A stretch of 64,000 nt of DNA from DATBLE01 sp046734335 (GCA_046734335.1 JBKPRA010000072.1:1-64000); one strand, 5' to 3'. Numbered from the stretch's first letter, positions 31,672 through 40,803 are shown. Numbers and translations: made by a program. Notes: a model not told the origin generated them from the sequence alone.

Positions 31672-32031
31672 GTGGCGGAGGGGTTCACGATCGGACGGCT
31701 GGGCGAGTTCGAGACGAACGGGCGCTGGCAGCTCGTCCGCCGAGGGCTCGGGGTCGACTCGTTCGGTTTGAACGTCGTCGAGATCGAGCAGGGCTACTCG
31801 ATCCCCGAGCACGACGAGACCGAGCGCGACCAGGAGGAGGTCTTCATCGTGCTCGAGGGCGACGCCGTGATGGTGATCGACGGTGAGGACCATCCGGTTG
31901 CCGCGGGGACGTTCGTGCGGGTCGCGCCGCCGCTCACCCGGACGGTGCGGAACGACGCCGAGACGCCCGTGACGCTCCTGATCGTCTCCGCGCCGACGAC
32001 CTCCGGCTACACGGACATGGGCTGGGCGTAG
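31672..32031 (+). CDS. Small cupin protein
   Basis: 119 residues, one cupin barrel: motif 1 is IPEHDETERDQEEVFIVLEG (His, Glu present), motif 2 is ENHxx-like but degraded (AGTFVRVAPPLTRTVRN), lacking the second His. TATCGT (31658-31663) lies eight bases before GTG 31672 and there is no Shine-Dalgarno, so the transcript is probably leaderless. Function unknown. The stop TAG directly abuts the convergent stop (TAGCTA). Confidence 0.78.
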   Translation: MAEGFTIGRLGEFETNGRWQLVRRGLGVDSFGLNVVEIEQGYSIPEHDETERDQEEVFIVLEGDAVMVIDGEDHPVAAGTFVRVAPPLTRTVRNDAETPVTLLIVSAPTTSGYTDMGWA

Positions 32032-33921
32032 CTACCACGCGCCGCCTCCGCCGCCGCCCCCTCCGCCGCCTCCGCCGCCCGAGAAGCCGCCTCCGAAGCC
32101 CGAGCCTCCCGAGGAGGACGGGGGCGTCAGCGCCGAGCCGAAGCCGGCCGAGAGGTCGCCGATCCCGAGCGACGTCGCGCCTGAGCCGAGGTCGCCGTAC
32201 GGGGTGATCCAGTAGATCGAGCTCTGGTCGTGCAGTTCCTGGGGCATGTGCAGCTGCGCGCCCTGGAGCACGCGCTCGGCGATGCCGAACGCGATCCCGT
32301 AGACCAGGAAACGCTCCCAGAGCTCCAGCGTCGCCGGCGGGGCGTCCTGCAGCCGGGGGAAGTCGGTCAGGTAACGGCGGAAGGCGTCCCAGCGCTCGGC
32401 CTCGGTCTGGCCGGCTTTCGTCCGGCGCCGCCACAGCCGCACCCGCGTCATCGCGAACAGGAGCACGACCGCGTTCACGATCGCGCAGCCGCCGAGGGCG
32501 ACCAGCACGACGTCGCTCCAGCGCGGCGTGCCGGGCCGCCAGCCGTCGATGCCAGCCCAGAGCAGGACGACGGCAGCGATGATGCACAGGACGAGGGCCA
32601 GGCCGAGCAGCCGCGCGCCGGCGTCGGTGAACCACTTCCGCCCCTTGATCGCCGCGGACGCATTCGTCTTGAAGCTGGTGAAACGCGTCGCGTTCGAGGT
32701 GCGGCGCTTCTCGATCTTCTCGCGGAACTCGCTCAGCCGCTCGCCGTCGGCCTCCACGACCGAGTCGATCACCGCAGCGACCGGCTCCTCGAAGTCGGTG
32801 AGCGGCACGGTCCCGTCGCCGGGCGTCACGAACAGGTCGGAGACGGTCTCGTTCCGTAACCCGCCCCAGATCTTCTTCTCGGTGTTGACCGGGGCGGACT
32901 TGTACCTGCCGCGGCGGATCAGGTCGAAGAGGGTGGCGGTGAACTCCTGCGAACCCACGTCCGTCGACTGGCGCAGGAGCGGCGGGACGAGCGCCGGCTC
33001 GGTGTCGGTGGGAGGCTGCTGCTCGTACTCACGGTCGTAGCCGGTGCTGCGCTCGCGGCCGTAGACCAGCCAGACGAGCAGCAGGGCGAGCAGTGCCGGG
33101 CCGAGCGCGAACAGTGCCAGCCAGAGGAGCGTCCGCCCCGGATGGTTCCTGGCGTCGTCGAGCCGCTCGCGGTCGTGCCGGTAGCTCGCCTCGGCGCCTG
33201 CCTCGTCCCGCACGATCGCCGCCAGACCGTTCCCGGCGACCACCTTTGCGTCGGCGGTTGACGCCAGCACCCCGCGCGGGAACACGACGCGCAGCTCCAC
33301 CCACTGGCGGCTCGGTACGTTCACGGCCCGGAGCGTCGCCACCCGCGGAGTACGCGTGACGACACCGTGCACCCAGGCCGGGTGGCCGTACACGCGGTAG
33401 CTCGGTCCGAGCGCGACCGGCCGTGGGAGCTTCATTACTGCCGTCAGGTTCGGGAGCGACGCCGACCAGTTCGGCCCCCAGACCTTCAGGTTGACGTCGG
33501 CGACGTCGTCGTGAGCGACGGTGACGCCCTTGAAGCGGTACGAGATCGTGAACGTGCGCGGCTCGCCTGCGGCGAGGAAATGCCAAACGATCCGCAACCG
33601 CTTCCCGCTCGTCTCGTAGTTGAAGGTGTCCGAGCGGTCGATGCTGCCAAGCTCCGTGCTGCCGCCTCGCGTGTAGGGCCGGTCTCCCTCGGCCACCGAG
33701 ATCCGGTCGATCGACTCTCCCCTGCGGAGAGGGATGTCGCGGTACGCGCCGTGGAAGGCGCCGCCAATCGTGATCCTCTCCGTGACGAGGAGCGCGCCGG
33801 TCGGCGCCACCCGGACGGCGACGTCGGCGTTCTGAAGGTAGTAGGCGCGCGCGAGGGCCGGCACCGTCAGGGCGACGGCGGCGAGCGCGATTGCCGCGAG
33901 CAGCGCCCGGCGAAGGTTCAC
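32032..33921 (-). CDS. DUF2207-domain membrane protein
   Basis: 629 residues. Signal peptide (ALLAAIALAAVALTVPALA), an extracytoplasmic beta-rich domain (about 25-230; ITIGGAFHGAYRDIPLRRGE region), a membrane helix near 245-265, a cytosolic stretch, two more helices near 440-490, and a C-terminal tail of glycines with FGGGFSGGG followed by a long Gly run and AW at the end. This is the architecture of DUF2207 proteins. It follows lemA after six bases on the same strand, a pairing seen widely and thought to act in membrane or envelope remodelling. The biochemical function is unknown. Confidence 0.87.
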   Translation of the reverse strand: MNLRRALLAAIALAAVALTVPALARAYYLQNADVAVRVAPTGALLVTERITIGGAFHGAYRDIPLRRGESIDRISVAEGDRPYTRGGSTELGSIDRSDTFNYETSGKRLRIVWHFLAAGEPRTFTISYRFKGVTVAHDDVADVNLKVWGPNWSASLPNLTAVMKLPRPVALGPSYRVYGHPAWVHGVVTRTPRVATLRAVNVPSRQWVELRVVFPRGVLASTADAKVVAGNGLAAIVRDEAGAEASYRHDRERLDDARNHPGRTLLWLALFALGPALLALLLVWLVYGRERSTGYDREYEQQPPTDTEPALVPPLLRQSTDVGSQEFTATLFDLIRRGRYKSAPVNTEKKIWGGLRNETVSDLFVTPGDGTVPLTDFEEPVAAVIDSVVEADGERLSEFREKIEKRRTSNATRFTSFKTNASAAIKGRKWFTDAGARLLGLALVLCIIAAVVLLWAGIDGWRPGTPRWSDVVLVALGGCAIVNAVVLLFAMTRVRLWRRRTKAGQTEAERWDAFRRYLTDFPRLQDAPPATLELWERFLVYGIAFGIAERVLQGAQLHMPQELHDQSSIYWITPYGDLGSGATSLGIGDLSAGFGSALTPPSSSGGSGFGGGFSGGGGGGGGGGGGGAW

Positions 33922-33927
33922 GCGGAT

Positions 33928-34557
33928 CTAGCTCGTCTGGGCGGGTGGCGTGGGCGCCGGGGTCTCCGGCGGCGGCGGTGCGGCGGGCGGCGGTGGCGCA
34001 TCGGTGAAGGAGACCTGCGGCGCCGCCCGGGTCACTTCCTCGGTCTGGAAGTACTCGCGCGGGTTGAAGTGGAAGATGCCCGCGATCACGTTCGTCGGCA
34101 CGGTCTCCAGCGCGTTGTCGTAGCTCAGCACCGTGTCGTTGTAGACCTGGCGCGACACGGCGATGTTCTGCTCGACGTCCGACAGCTGCGCTTGCAGCTG
34201 CTGGAAGTTCTCGGTTGCGCGCAGCTGCGGGTAGGCCTCCGCGACGGCGAACAGCCGGCCGAGGGCGGCGGTGAGCATGTTCTCGGCTTCGGCCTGCTGC
34301 TGGACGCCCTGCGCCTGCTGGGCGGCTGTGCGGGCCTGCGTGACCGCCTCGAACGTCCCGCGTTCGTGGGCGGCGTAGCCCTTGACCGTCTCCACCAGGT
34401 TCGGGACCAGGTCGTAGCGCTTGCGGAGCTGCACGTCGACCTGCGCCCAGGCGTTCTCCGCACGGTTCCGCAGCCGCACGAGCTTGTTGAACATCCCGAC
34501 GAGGACGAGCAGCAGGATGATGAGGATCGCGACGACGGCGATGACGACCCAGACCAC
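33928..34557 (-). CDS. LemA-family protein
   Basis: 209 residues. An N-terminal membrane helix (VVIAVVAILIILLLVLVG) is followed by the cytosolic helical bundle with the family segments NRAENAWAQVDVQLRKRYDL and LVPNLVETVKGYAAHE, then a disordered Pro-rich tail (about 185-209). TAGGGT lies six bases before GTG 34557 and there is no Shine-Dalgarno. LemA proteins curve or organise membranes; here it is co-transcribed with its usual partner DUF2207. Confidence 0.92.
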   Translation of the reverse strand: MVWVVIAVVAILIILLLVLVGMFNKLVRLRNRAENAWAQVDVQLRKRYDLVPNLVETVKGYAAHERGTFEAVTQARTAAQQAQGVQQQAEAENMLTAALGRLFAVAEAYPQLRATENFQQLQAQLSDVEQNIAVSRQVYNDTVLSYDNALETVPTNVIAGIFHFNPREYFQTEEVTRAAPQVSFTDAPPPPAAPPPPETPAPTPPAQTS

Positions 34558-34620
34558 GGGCTCACCCTACACCGGAAACGGAACCTGGGGCAGGCTCGTC
34601 CCGACCGGCCCGCTCCGTAC

Positions 34621-35379
34621 TCATCGTCGGCGCCGGGCGAGCCAGACCGAGTCCTCGCCGTCGGTGTATGGACGCCGGTCGAACCAGCCGTAGCAGGCCT
34701 CGACCTCGAAGCCCGCACGCTCGAGAAGGCGGCTCCATTCTGCCGTCGGGAGCCAGGTCAGGCAGAGCGTCGTCTCGGCTCCCGGCCCCCGCACGTCCAG
34801 CGTCAGCCGGCGTGTCCCTTCATCCCAGGTCGCGCGCTCCCAGATTCCCGGCTCGCGCTCGATCCAGCGTGCGTGCGTCTCCTCGACGTCGTCGGACGAA
34901 GGGGCGAAAACGTCGAAGGCCAGCCGGCCGCCGGGCACGAGTATGTCGTACGCGGCACGCAGGGCGGCCACGCGCTCCTCGTCGTCGTCGGGCAGGTGCA
35001 GGTAGGCGCGGAATGGGCACATGACGAGTGCCACGCGTTCCGTCACCGGCGGTTGCCGGAAGTCGCCGACGCGGAGGTCGAGGTTGTCCGACACGCCGGC
35101 CGCCTCGGCGCGCCCGCGACAGACGTCGAGCATCCCCTGCGAGCGGTCGACCCCGATCACCGAGACGCCGGCGACGGCGGCCGGCACTGCGATCCTGCCG
35201 GTGCCGACGCCGAGCTCGACCACGGGCGTCGCCGGGTCGACGCCGGCACGGCCGGCAGCCTTCCGCGCTTCCTCGACGTAGAAGGCAACGTCCTCGACCA
35301 CGCTGCGACTCCACGGGTCGTAGAGCGTGGCGATCCGGTCGTATTCGTTGGCCGCCCCGGTACCGAGAGGCTCACGCAT
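34621..35379 (-). CDS. Class I SAM-dependent methyltransferase
   Basis: 252 residues. The entry segment NEYDRIATLYDPWSRSV, motif I VVELGVGTGRIAVPAA, motif II VIGVDRSQGMLDVCR, and motif III near GDFRQPPVTERVALVMCPFR are those of small-molecule methyltransferases of the Methyltransf_25/11 type. A beta-hairpin insert lies about 170-210. The acceptor is unknown. ATG 35379 is the natural start. It is divergent from pheS with a 110-bp gap. Confidence 0.87.
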   Translation of the reverse strand: MREPLGTGAANEYDRIATLYDPWSRSVVEDVAFYVEEARKAAGRAGVDPATPVVELGVGTGRIAVPAAVAGVSVIGVDRSQGMLDVCRGRAEAAGVSDNLDLRVGDFRQPPVTERVALVMCPFRAYLHLPDDDEERVAALRAAYDILVPGGRLAFDVFAPSSDDVEETHARWIEREPGIWERATWDEGTRRLTLDVRGPGAETTLCLTWLPTAEWSRLLERAGFEVEACYGWFDRRPYTDGEDSVWLARRRR

Positions 35380-35478
35380 CGCCGCAGTCTGACAACCGAC
35401 GCCGCGGCCTGGACCGGGGCCGAATCGGACGACCGTGCGACCTCGAGGCGGCCGAAAAGACGCTGCGGAACCCGGTGA

Positions 35479-35484
35479 TACAGT
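35479..35484 (+). promoter_or_regulatory. pheS -10 element
   Basis: TACAGT six bases before the pheS ATG, no Shine-Dalgarno: probable leaderless transcript. No leader peptide, T-box or attenuator is visible in the 110-bp gap upstream. Confidence 0.5.
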
Positions 35485-35490
35485 CGCCCG

Positions 35491-36486
35491 ATGGACGCCG
35501 CATCGCTCCAAACCGAGGCGCTGACCGCGATCTCGGGCGCGTCGAGCGCAGCCCAGCTGGAAGAAGCCCGCGTCCGCTACCTCGGCCGGAAGAGCGAGCT
35601 TGCACAGGCGCTTCGCGCGGTGCGCGACCGAGAGACCGGCATCACCCTGAACGGCGTCCGCGACTTGCTCGAAGCCGCCGTCGCAGAGCGGCGCGACGCG
35701 CTCGAGCGCGCTGAGCTCGAACGGGCGCTCACCGAGGACGCCGTCGACGTCACGCTCCCGGGCGACGAGGTCCCCCTTGGCCACCTGCATCCGATCACCC
35801 AGACCCGCCGCCAGATCGAGGACGCGTTCATCGGCCTGGGCTACGAGGTACGCGACGACCGCGAGGTCGAGACCGTCGAATACAACTTCGACAAGCTCGC
35901 CTTCGACCCGTGGCATCCCGCCCGGTCGCCCAGGGCAACCTTCTTCTTCGACGACGAGCGGTTGCTGCGCACGGAGACGTCGCCGTCCCAGATCCACGCG
36001 CTGGAGGAGCGCGAGCCGCCGATCTACATGGTCTCGATCGGCCGGTGCTATCGCCGCGACGCGATCGACGCGACCCACTACCCGATCTTCCACCAGTTCG
36101 AAGGCCTCGCCGTCGACCGTGGCCTGACCCTCGCCGATTTGAAAGGGACGCTCCTGCACGTGATGCGGGCGATCTTCGGCCCTGACCGCCGCGTCCGCTT
36201 CCGGACGCACTACTTTCCCTTCACCGAGCCCTCGATGGAGCCCGATGTCTCCTGCGGGATCTGCGACGGTGCCGGCTGCCGTACCTGCCGCTACTCCGGC
36301 TGGATCGAGATGGGCGGATCGGGGATGGTCGACCCGCGCGTCTTCGCCAACGTCGGGGTCGACCCGGATGTCTGGTCCGGATTCGCATTCGGCTGCGGGA
36401 TCGAGCGGGTCGCGCAGCTCGAGTACGACATCCCGGACATCCGGCCGCTCTGGGACGGCGACCTGCGGGTCCTGACGCAGTTCTGA
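35491..36486 (+). CDS. pheS: Phenylalanine-tRNA ligase alpha subunit
   Basis: 331 residues, class II catalytic subunit. An N-terminal coiled coil (about 1-85) binds tRNA. Motif 1 is around HPITQTRRQIEDAFIGLGYE, motif 2 shows RCYRRDAIDATHYPIFHQFEG, in parts, and motif 3 is GIERVAQLEYDIPDIR. A Cys-rich insert CGICDGAGCRTCRYSGW sits before motif 3 and looks like a zinc ribbon of the CxxC...CxxC type. The stop overlaps the pheT start by one base. Confidence 0.95.
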   Translation: MDAASLQTEALTAISGASSAAQLEEARVRYLGRKSELAQALRAVRDRETGITLNGVRDLLEAAVAERRDALERAELERALTEDAVDVTLPGDEVPLGHLHPITQTRRQIEDAFIGLGYEVRDDREVETVEYNFDKLAFDPWHPARSPRATFFFDDERLLRTETSPSQIHALEEREPPIYMVSIGRCYRRDAIDATHYPIFHQFEGLAVDRGLTLADLKGTLLHVMRAIFGPDRRVRFRTHYFPFTEPSMEPDVSCGICDGAGCRTCRYSGWIEMGGSGMVDPRVFANVGVDPDVWSGFAFGCGIERVAQLEYDIPDIRPLWDGDLRVLTQF

Positions 36487-38768
36487 TGCGCGTCCCCGTC
36501 TCCTGGCTCGCCGACTACGTCGCGCTCGAGATGCCGCTCGAGGATCTCGCCTCGCGGCTGTCGATCTCCGCGGCCGAGGTCGAGGGCATCGAGCGACGCG
36601 GCGTGCCGGACACGGACGGGAACCTCGGTCGCTTCCTCGTCGGCAAGGTGGTCGAGGCGGCCAAACACCCGAACGCCGACCGGCTCCAACTCTGCCGCGT
36701 CGACGTCGGCGAGCCGGAGCCGCGACAGATCGTCTGCGGCGCCTGGAACTTCGGAACCGGTGCCACCGTCGCGGTCGCACTCCCCGGCGCCGTGCTCCCG
36801 AACGGCCTCGAGCTGGAGCAACGCAAGGTGCGCGGAGAGCTCTCCGACGGCATGATCCTGGCCGAGGACGAGGTCGAGCTCGGTCCCGACCACTCCGGGA
36901 TCATGTTGCTCCCGGAGAGCGAGCCAGGGACGCCCCTCGGCGACGTTCTCCCGCTGCGCGACGACGTGCTCCTCGTCGAGCCGACGGGGAATCGGCCCGA
37001 CCTGCTGGCCGTCTACGGCCTCGCCCGGGAGGTCGCGGCCCTCTACGGCTTGGAGCTGGCGCCGTTTCCCGGACTCGAGCCCGCGCGCGACGGCGACGAG
37101 GAGGTCGACATCGAGATCGCCGACCTCGACGGGTGCCCCCGCTACGTCGGCCGGCTCTTCCGCGAGGTGAAGGTCGGCCCGTCACCGCTGTGGCTGAAGG
37201 CGCGCCTGGCGGCCGCGGGCATGCGGCCGATCTCGAATGTCGTGGACGTGACGAACTACGTCATGGCCGCGCTTGGCAACCCACTGCACGCATTCGACTT
37301 CGGCCGCCTCCAGGGCTGCCGCATCGTCGTCCGGCGGGCGACCACGGGAGAGAGGTTGCGGACGCTGGACGGCGCCGACCGCACGCTCGAGACCGGCGAC
37401 CTCGTGATCGCCGACGCCGAGCGGTCGGTCGCGCTCGCCGGGATCATGGGGGGCGAGGAGACCGAGATCGGCGACTCGACAACCACCGTCCTGCTGGAGG
37501 CGGCGAACTTCGAGCCGACCGGGATCTTCCGCAGCTCCGAGCGGCTGCGCCTGCGCACAGAGGGCTCGAACCGGTGGGAGAAGGGTGTCGATCCGCACCT
37601 TGCCGGGCCGGCCGCAGTTCTCGCCACGCAGCTGATCGTCGAGACCGCCGGGGCTCGATGGGTCGGGCACGCCGACGTTCAGGGTGATCTGCCCACCCGG
37701 CCGGTCATCTCCTTCCGGCCGCGCCGGGCCGGCGAGGTGATCGGCCTCGACACGGCCGCCGCTGATCAGGTCGCGCTTCTCGGCCGGCTCGGCTTCGACT
37801 CGCGCGGGGAGGACGTGGTGGCACCGACCTGGCGCGCGCGGGACGTCGTCCGCGAGATCGACGTCGTCGAGGAGATCGCCCGCTTCCGGATGGACGACGT
37901 TCCGTTCACGCTCCCGGCCCGCCGGGCGATGTTCGGCGCGCTCACGCCGCTCCAACGCCTCGCACGCAGGGTCGCGGACGTGCTCGCCGGGCTCGGTCTC
38001 GCCGAGACGTACACGCCCTCGCTGAGACCGGATGACCCGGACCCGAACGCCTTGCGTCTGCCGGAGCCGATCTCGATCGAGCTCGCCGTCCTGCGCACGC
38101 GCCTGCTGCCGAGCCTGGTCGAGGCCGTCCACCGGAACGTCGAGCACGGCGCTCATGTGTTCGGCGTCTTCGAGCTCGCGCACGTGTACCTGCCGGTCGG
38201 GCCGTTGCCGGACGAGCGGCAGCACGTGGCCGCGATCGTCGAGGGCGGGTGGAGCCGGGCCAGGGGCGTGGTCGAGGCACTCCATTCGGCGCTACGCGTG
38301 GACGCACGGTTCGAGCGGGCTTCCGATGACCTGCTGCACCCCGGGAAGGCGGCTTCGACCGGCGCAGGCATCGTCGGCGAGCTGCATCCGGCTGCGTTGG
38401 CCGGGGCCTGGGGCGTGTTCGAGCTCGACCTGGCCGCGCTGCTCGAGGCGGCACGCGAGCCGGGGTACGAGGACGTGATCAGCTATCCGCCGGCGCGCGA
38501 GGATCTCGCGTTCGCCGTCCCCGAGGAGGTGAGCGCGGGCGAGCTGGTCGAGGCAGCGCGCGAGGCCGTGGGGGCGGAGCTGCGCGACATGCGCCCGTTC
38601 GACGTCTACCGCGGCGAGCAGGTGGGCGCCGGACGCAAGTCGATCGCCTTCGGCGTCACGTTCCAGTCGGCCGAGCGGACGCTCTCCGACGAGGACGCGG
38701 CCGGGCTACGAACGTTGATCGTGCAGGCGCTCGCGGAGCGGTTCGGCGCGGAGCTGCGTGGAGGATGA
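36486..38768 (+). CDS. pheT: Phenylalanine-tRNA ligase beta subunit
   Basis: 760 residues. Domains in order: an OB-fold tRNA-binding EMAP-like domain (about 40-150; VGKVVEAAKHPNADRLQLC), the B3/B4 editing domain (about 200-370; NVVDVTNYVMAALGNPLHAFD), B5 (about 400-470), the catalytic-like core and the C-terminal ferredoxin-fold anticodon-binding domain with the YRGEQVGAGRKSIAFGVTFQ end. It pairs with PheS in an alpha2-beta2 enzyme and edits Tyr-tRNA-Phe. The TGA overlaps a downstream ATG. Confidence 0.95.
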   Translation: MRVPVSWLADYVALEMPLEDLASRLSISAAEVEGIERRGVPDTDGNLGRFLVGKVVEAAKHPNADRLQLCRVDVGEPEPRQIVCGAWNFGTGATVAVALPGAVLPNGLELEQRKVRGELSDGMILAEDEVELGPDHSGIMLLPESEPGTPLGDVLPLRDDVLLVEPTGNRPDLLAVYGLAREVAALYGLELAPFPGLEPARDGDEEVDIEIADLDGCPRYVGRLFREVKVGPSPLWLKARLAAAGMRPISNVVDVTNYVMAALGNPLHAFDFGRLQGCRIVVRRATTGERLRTLDGADRTLETGDLVIADAERSVALAGIMGGEETEIGDSTTTVLLEAANFEPTGIFRSSERLRLRTEGSNRWEKGVDPHLAGPAAVLATQLIVETAGARWVGHADVQGDLPTRPVISFRPRRAGEVIGLDTAAADQVALLGRLGFDSRGEDVVAPTWRARDVVREIDVVEEIARFRMDDVPFTLPARRAMFGALTPLQRLARRVADVLAGLGLAETYTPSLRPDDPDPNALRLPEPISIELAVLRTRLLPSLVEAVHRNVEHGAHVFGVFELAHVYLPVGPLPDERQHVAAIVEGGWSRARGVVEALHSALRVDARFERASDDLLHPGKAASTGAGIVGELHPAALAGAWGVFELDLAALLEAAREPGYEDVISYPPAREDLAFAVPEEVSAGELVEAAREAVGAELRDMRPFDVYRGEQVGAGRKSIAFGVTFQSAERTLSDEDAAGLRTLIVQALAERFGAELRGG

Positions 38769-38803
38769 ATCCGGTCCCTCGGAACCTACGTATCGATGGG
38801 GCA

Positions 38804-39478
38804 ATGGGGACGAGAGTCGCACTCGCCGCTGCCGTCGCCGTTGCCGTGCTCGGCGCGGCGGGCGGTGCCGGCGCCCAGGGGCTGACGCTGACCGGCGTCG
38901 TCGGTCCCGGGTTCACGATCAGGCTGACCGACTCGACCGGCGCGGCGGTCAAGCACCTCGAACCTGGCACCTACACGATTCAGGTCCAGGATTTGTCGCC
39001 CGAGCACAACTTCCATCTGACCGGGCCCGGCGTCGATCAGGCGACCGACGTCGAGACGACCGGGACGGTCACCTGGACAGTGACCTTCACCGACGGCTCG
39101 TACCACTTCCAGTGCGACCCGCATCAGACCACGATGTTCGGGAACTTCACGGTCGGAAACACGCCGTCGCCGGCCCCCAAGCCTCCGGTGGCCAAGCCGC
39201 TACAGCTGACGGGCTCGGTCGGGCCGGGCAAGCGCATCGCGCTGACCCGCGCAGGCGCGAAGCTTCGAGTTGCCTCGATCAAGGCCGGAGCCGTCGTCAT
39301 CCGCGTCAGCGACCGCTCGGCCACCGACAACTTCCACCTGATCGGCCCGGGAGTCAACCGCTCCACGACGAGGCTGGGCAAGACGACCGCGACCTGGCGC
39401 CTGAACCTGAAGCGCGGGCTCTACGCGTACCGCTCCGATGCGACGCCGAGCCTCAAGAGCTCGGTCCGCGTGCGCTAG
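38804..39478 (+). CDS. Exported protein with two cupredoxin-like domains, one with a copper site
   Basis: 224 residues from ATG 38804; an ATG at 38765 overlapping the pheT stop would add 13 residues before the signal peptide, so the start is uncertain. The signal peptide is VALAAAVAVAVLGAAGGAGA. The first domain has the type-1 copper ligands in the right order: His in HNFHL, Cys in HFQCDPH with its following His, and Met in TTMFG. A Pro-rich linker (SPAPKPPVAKP) joins a second copy with DNFHLIGPGVN, where the Cys-His-Met end is replaced by YRSDATPSL. The second domain is thus probably structural. Role in electron transfer or copper storage is possible. Confidence 0.75.
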   Translation: MGTRVALAAAVAVAVLGAAGGAGAQGLTLTGVVGPGFTIRLTDSTGAAVKHLEPGTYTIQVQDLSPEHNFHLTGPGVDQATDVETTGTVTWTVTFTDGSYHFQCDPHQTTMFGNFTVGNTPSPAPKPPVAKPLQLTGSVGPGKRIALTRAGAKLRVASIKAGAVVIRVSDRSATDNFHLIGPGVNRSTTRLGKTTATWRLNLKRGLYAYRSDATPSLKSSVRVR

Positions 39479-39482
39479 CCGC

Positions 39483-39668
39483 TCAGCGCAAACGCCGGCG
39501 GATGATGGTGATGAGCGCGCCCGCGGCGAGCACGGCTCCGGCCACATAGGGCAGCTTCCGCTTCAGCTCGTCGACCTCCGTCCGCAGCTCCTTCACCGCG
39601 CTCCCGAGCTGCTCGCGCTCGGCGGCCAGCTCCTGCCTCAGCTGGTCGGTCGAGCTAGCCGGAGACAC
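39483..39668 (-). CDS. Small membrane protein, DUF3618-like
   Basis: 61 residues: an N-terminal coiled coil (DQLRQELAAEREQLGSAV) followed by one membrane helix (YVAGAVLAAGALITII) and a basic end. It matches DUF3618 proteins, which usually follow a phage-holin-like membrane protein gene, as here. GTG 39668 overlaps the upstream gene by 14 bases, so they are coupled. Function unknown, perhaps membrane shape or envelope. Confidence 0.8.
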   Translation of the reverse strand: MSPASSTDQLRQELAAEREQLGSAVKELRTEVDELKRKLPYVAGAVLAAGALITIIRRRLR

Positions 39669-40053
39669 TCGATCTCACGGTCTCGCCCGTCAGGCGGGCT
39701 TCCTCGATCGCGGCCTCGGGGACCGGCGGCGACCCCGCGCGGATCGAACGGCTGGCGACAAGGAGCAGGACGGCGATGATCAGGAGGAGCACGCCGCCGA
39801 CGATCAGGAGCGCCGCCCACCACGGCACGACGTACGCAAGCCCTGCCGCAGCCCCCGCGAGCAGGAACCCGACCGCATAGAGCGCGAGCAGGAGCGCGAA
39901 GGCGGCAAGACCGGCGCCGATGCCGATCTTGACGAGCTTCTGCTTGACCTCGGCCTGGGCCAGCTGGGCCTGCAGGCGGGCTACCGACTTCGCGCGCCCG
40001 ACGACCTCCTTGGCGCTCCCGGTGAGCCCCCGCTTTGCCTGTGTTGCAGACAC
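39655..40053 (-). CDS. Holin-X-type (PF07332) membrane protein
   Basis: 132 residues with two adjacent membrane helices (IGAGLAAFALLLALYAVGFL and WWAALLIVGGVLLLIIAVLL) after an amphipathic N-terminal region (SVARLQAQLAQAEVKQK). This is the pattern of actinobacterial 'phage holin family' proteins, which are chromosomal and not evidence of a prophage. GTG 40053 is chosen because the frame above it has no Shine-Dalgarno and runs into the next gene. It lies upstream of the DUF3618-like gene in the same operon. Confidence 0.82.
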   Translation of the reverse strand: MSATQAKRGLTGSAKEVVGRAKSVARLQAQLAQAEVKQKLVKIGIGAGLAAFALLLALYAVGFLLAGAAAGLAYVVPWWAALLIVGGVLLLIIAVLLLVASRSIRAGSPPVPEAAIEEARLTGETVRSSVSG

Positions 40054-40109
40054 GTCCGGGACCTTACCGAAGGTGCGTTCCCCCCAAACCTCCGCGAACG
40101 GCCGCCGGC

Positions 40110-40778
40110 TCAGACGGCCTTGCCGCCGACGTACCACACCGGCCCCTGGGTGCCGACGGGCTTGCTGTCCGAGAGGACGCGGAGGACGGTCAGCGTTGCG
40201 CCGATACCCCGCTCGTCGAGGCGCGCCAGGCACCTCCGGGTCATGCCCGTCGAGGCGCCGTAGCCGAACGTCCGCGCGACCCGGAAGCGGAAGCCGTTTG
40301 CAGGGCCGTAGCGCAGTGGATTGACCGGAGCCAGCGCCAGCGCCGCCGGGTCCAGGTGATCGCTGGAGTTGAAGTCGATCTGTGCGTACAGGTCGCTCCA
40401 GTCCGCCGGCAGGCTTGCGGCCAGAGCGTCCCACGAGTCCGCCAGCGGCACTTCCTCCGCGGCCGCCACGGCGCGCGGGTGGCCGGGCGGAGCGACCTCG
40501 TCGGCGGCGATCAGCTCGAGCGTGCCGCGGATCCGCTCGAGGTCGAGACGGCGAAGTGCGCGGGCCACGGCCGCGGGCGAACTCCCGTGCCCGCCGCGAG
40601 CAGCCTCGAACCTGAGCGTCTCGCCGGCCCGTCCGGGAGCGAGCGGAGCGAGCAGGGCCGCCGCCCGGTCGCGTCTCTGCGGGCTCGTCGGCGTCAGCGC
40701 CAGCCGGACGTGCGCCCAGTCGCTCGGCAGCTTCGACTGGATGATCCGCCACTGGCGGCCGAGCGAGACGACGGGCAC
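40110..40778 (-). CDS. Hypothetical protein, divergent from the E1 operon
   Basis: 222 residues, cytosolic, no family I can name. It has an internal two-fold resemblance: SLPADWSDLYAQIDFNSSD in the second half echoes KLPSDWAHVRLALTPTSPQ in the first, and LAPVNPLRYG echoes LAPLAPGRAG. GTG 40778 is chosen because TATGCT ends seven bases upstream on this strand, giving a leaderless transcript; ATG 40790 would put the start inside that element. It shares its promoter region with the divergent dehydrogenase operon, which may link their expression. Confidence 0.65.
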   Translation of the reverse strand: MPVVSLGRQWRIIQSKLPSDWAHVRLALTPTSPQRRDRAAALLAPLAPGRAGETLRFEAARGGHGSSPAAVARALRRLDLERIRGTLELIAADEVAPPGHPRAVAAAEEVPLADSWDALAASLPADWSDLYAQIDFNSSDHLDPAALALAPVNPLRYGPANGFRFRVARTFGYGASTGMTRRCLARLDERGIGATLTVLRVLSDSKPVGTQGPVWYVGGKAV

Positions 40779-40785
40779 GCCGCGC

Positions 40786-40795
40786 AGCATAGACT
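40786..40795. promoter_or_regulatory. Overlapping divergent -10 elements
   Basis: TAGACT (40790-40795, plus strand) lies eight bases before the E1alpha ATG. TATGCT (40791-40786, minus strand) lies seven bases before GTG 40778 of the hypothetical gene. The two hexamers share two base pairs, so polymerase cannot occupy both at once. Confidence 0.55.
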
Positions 40796-40803
40796 CAAGC
40801 CAG

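Noticed and set aside
33367..35478. 703-codon plus-strand frame opposite DUF2207, LemA and the methyltransferase
   Set aside because: Antisense shadow; no motif, no plausible start signal, and the minus-strand genes are well supported.
38781..38803. GGAACC at 38781 as a fourth ECF promoter
   Set aside because: The bases 15 positions downstream are CAATGG, not GTGTA, so the second box is absent.
39655..40053. Prophage lysis gene (holin family)
   Set aside because: The holin-X family is a chromosomal actinobacterial membrane protein; no other phage genes are nearby and the DUF3618 partner is typical.
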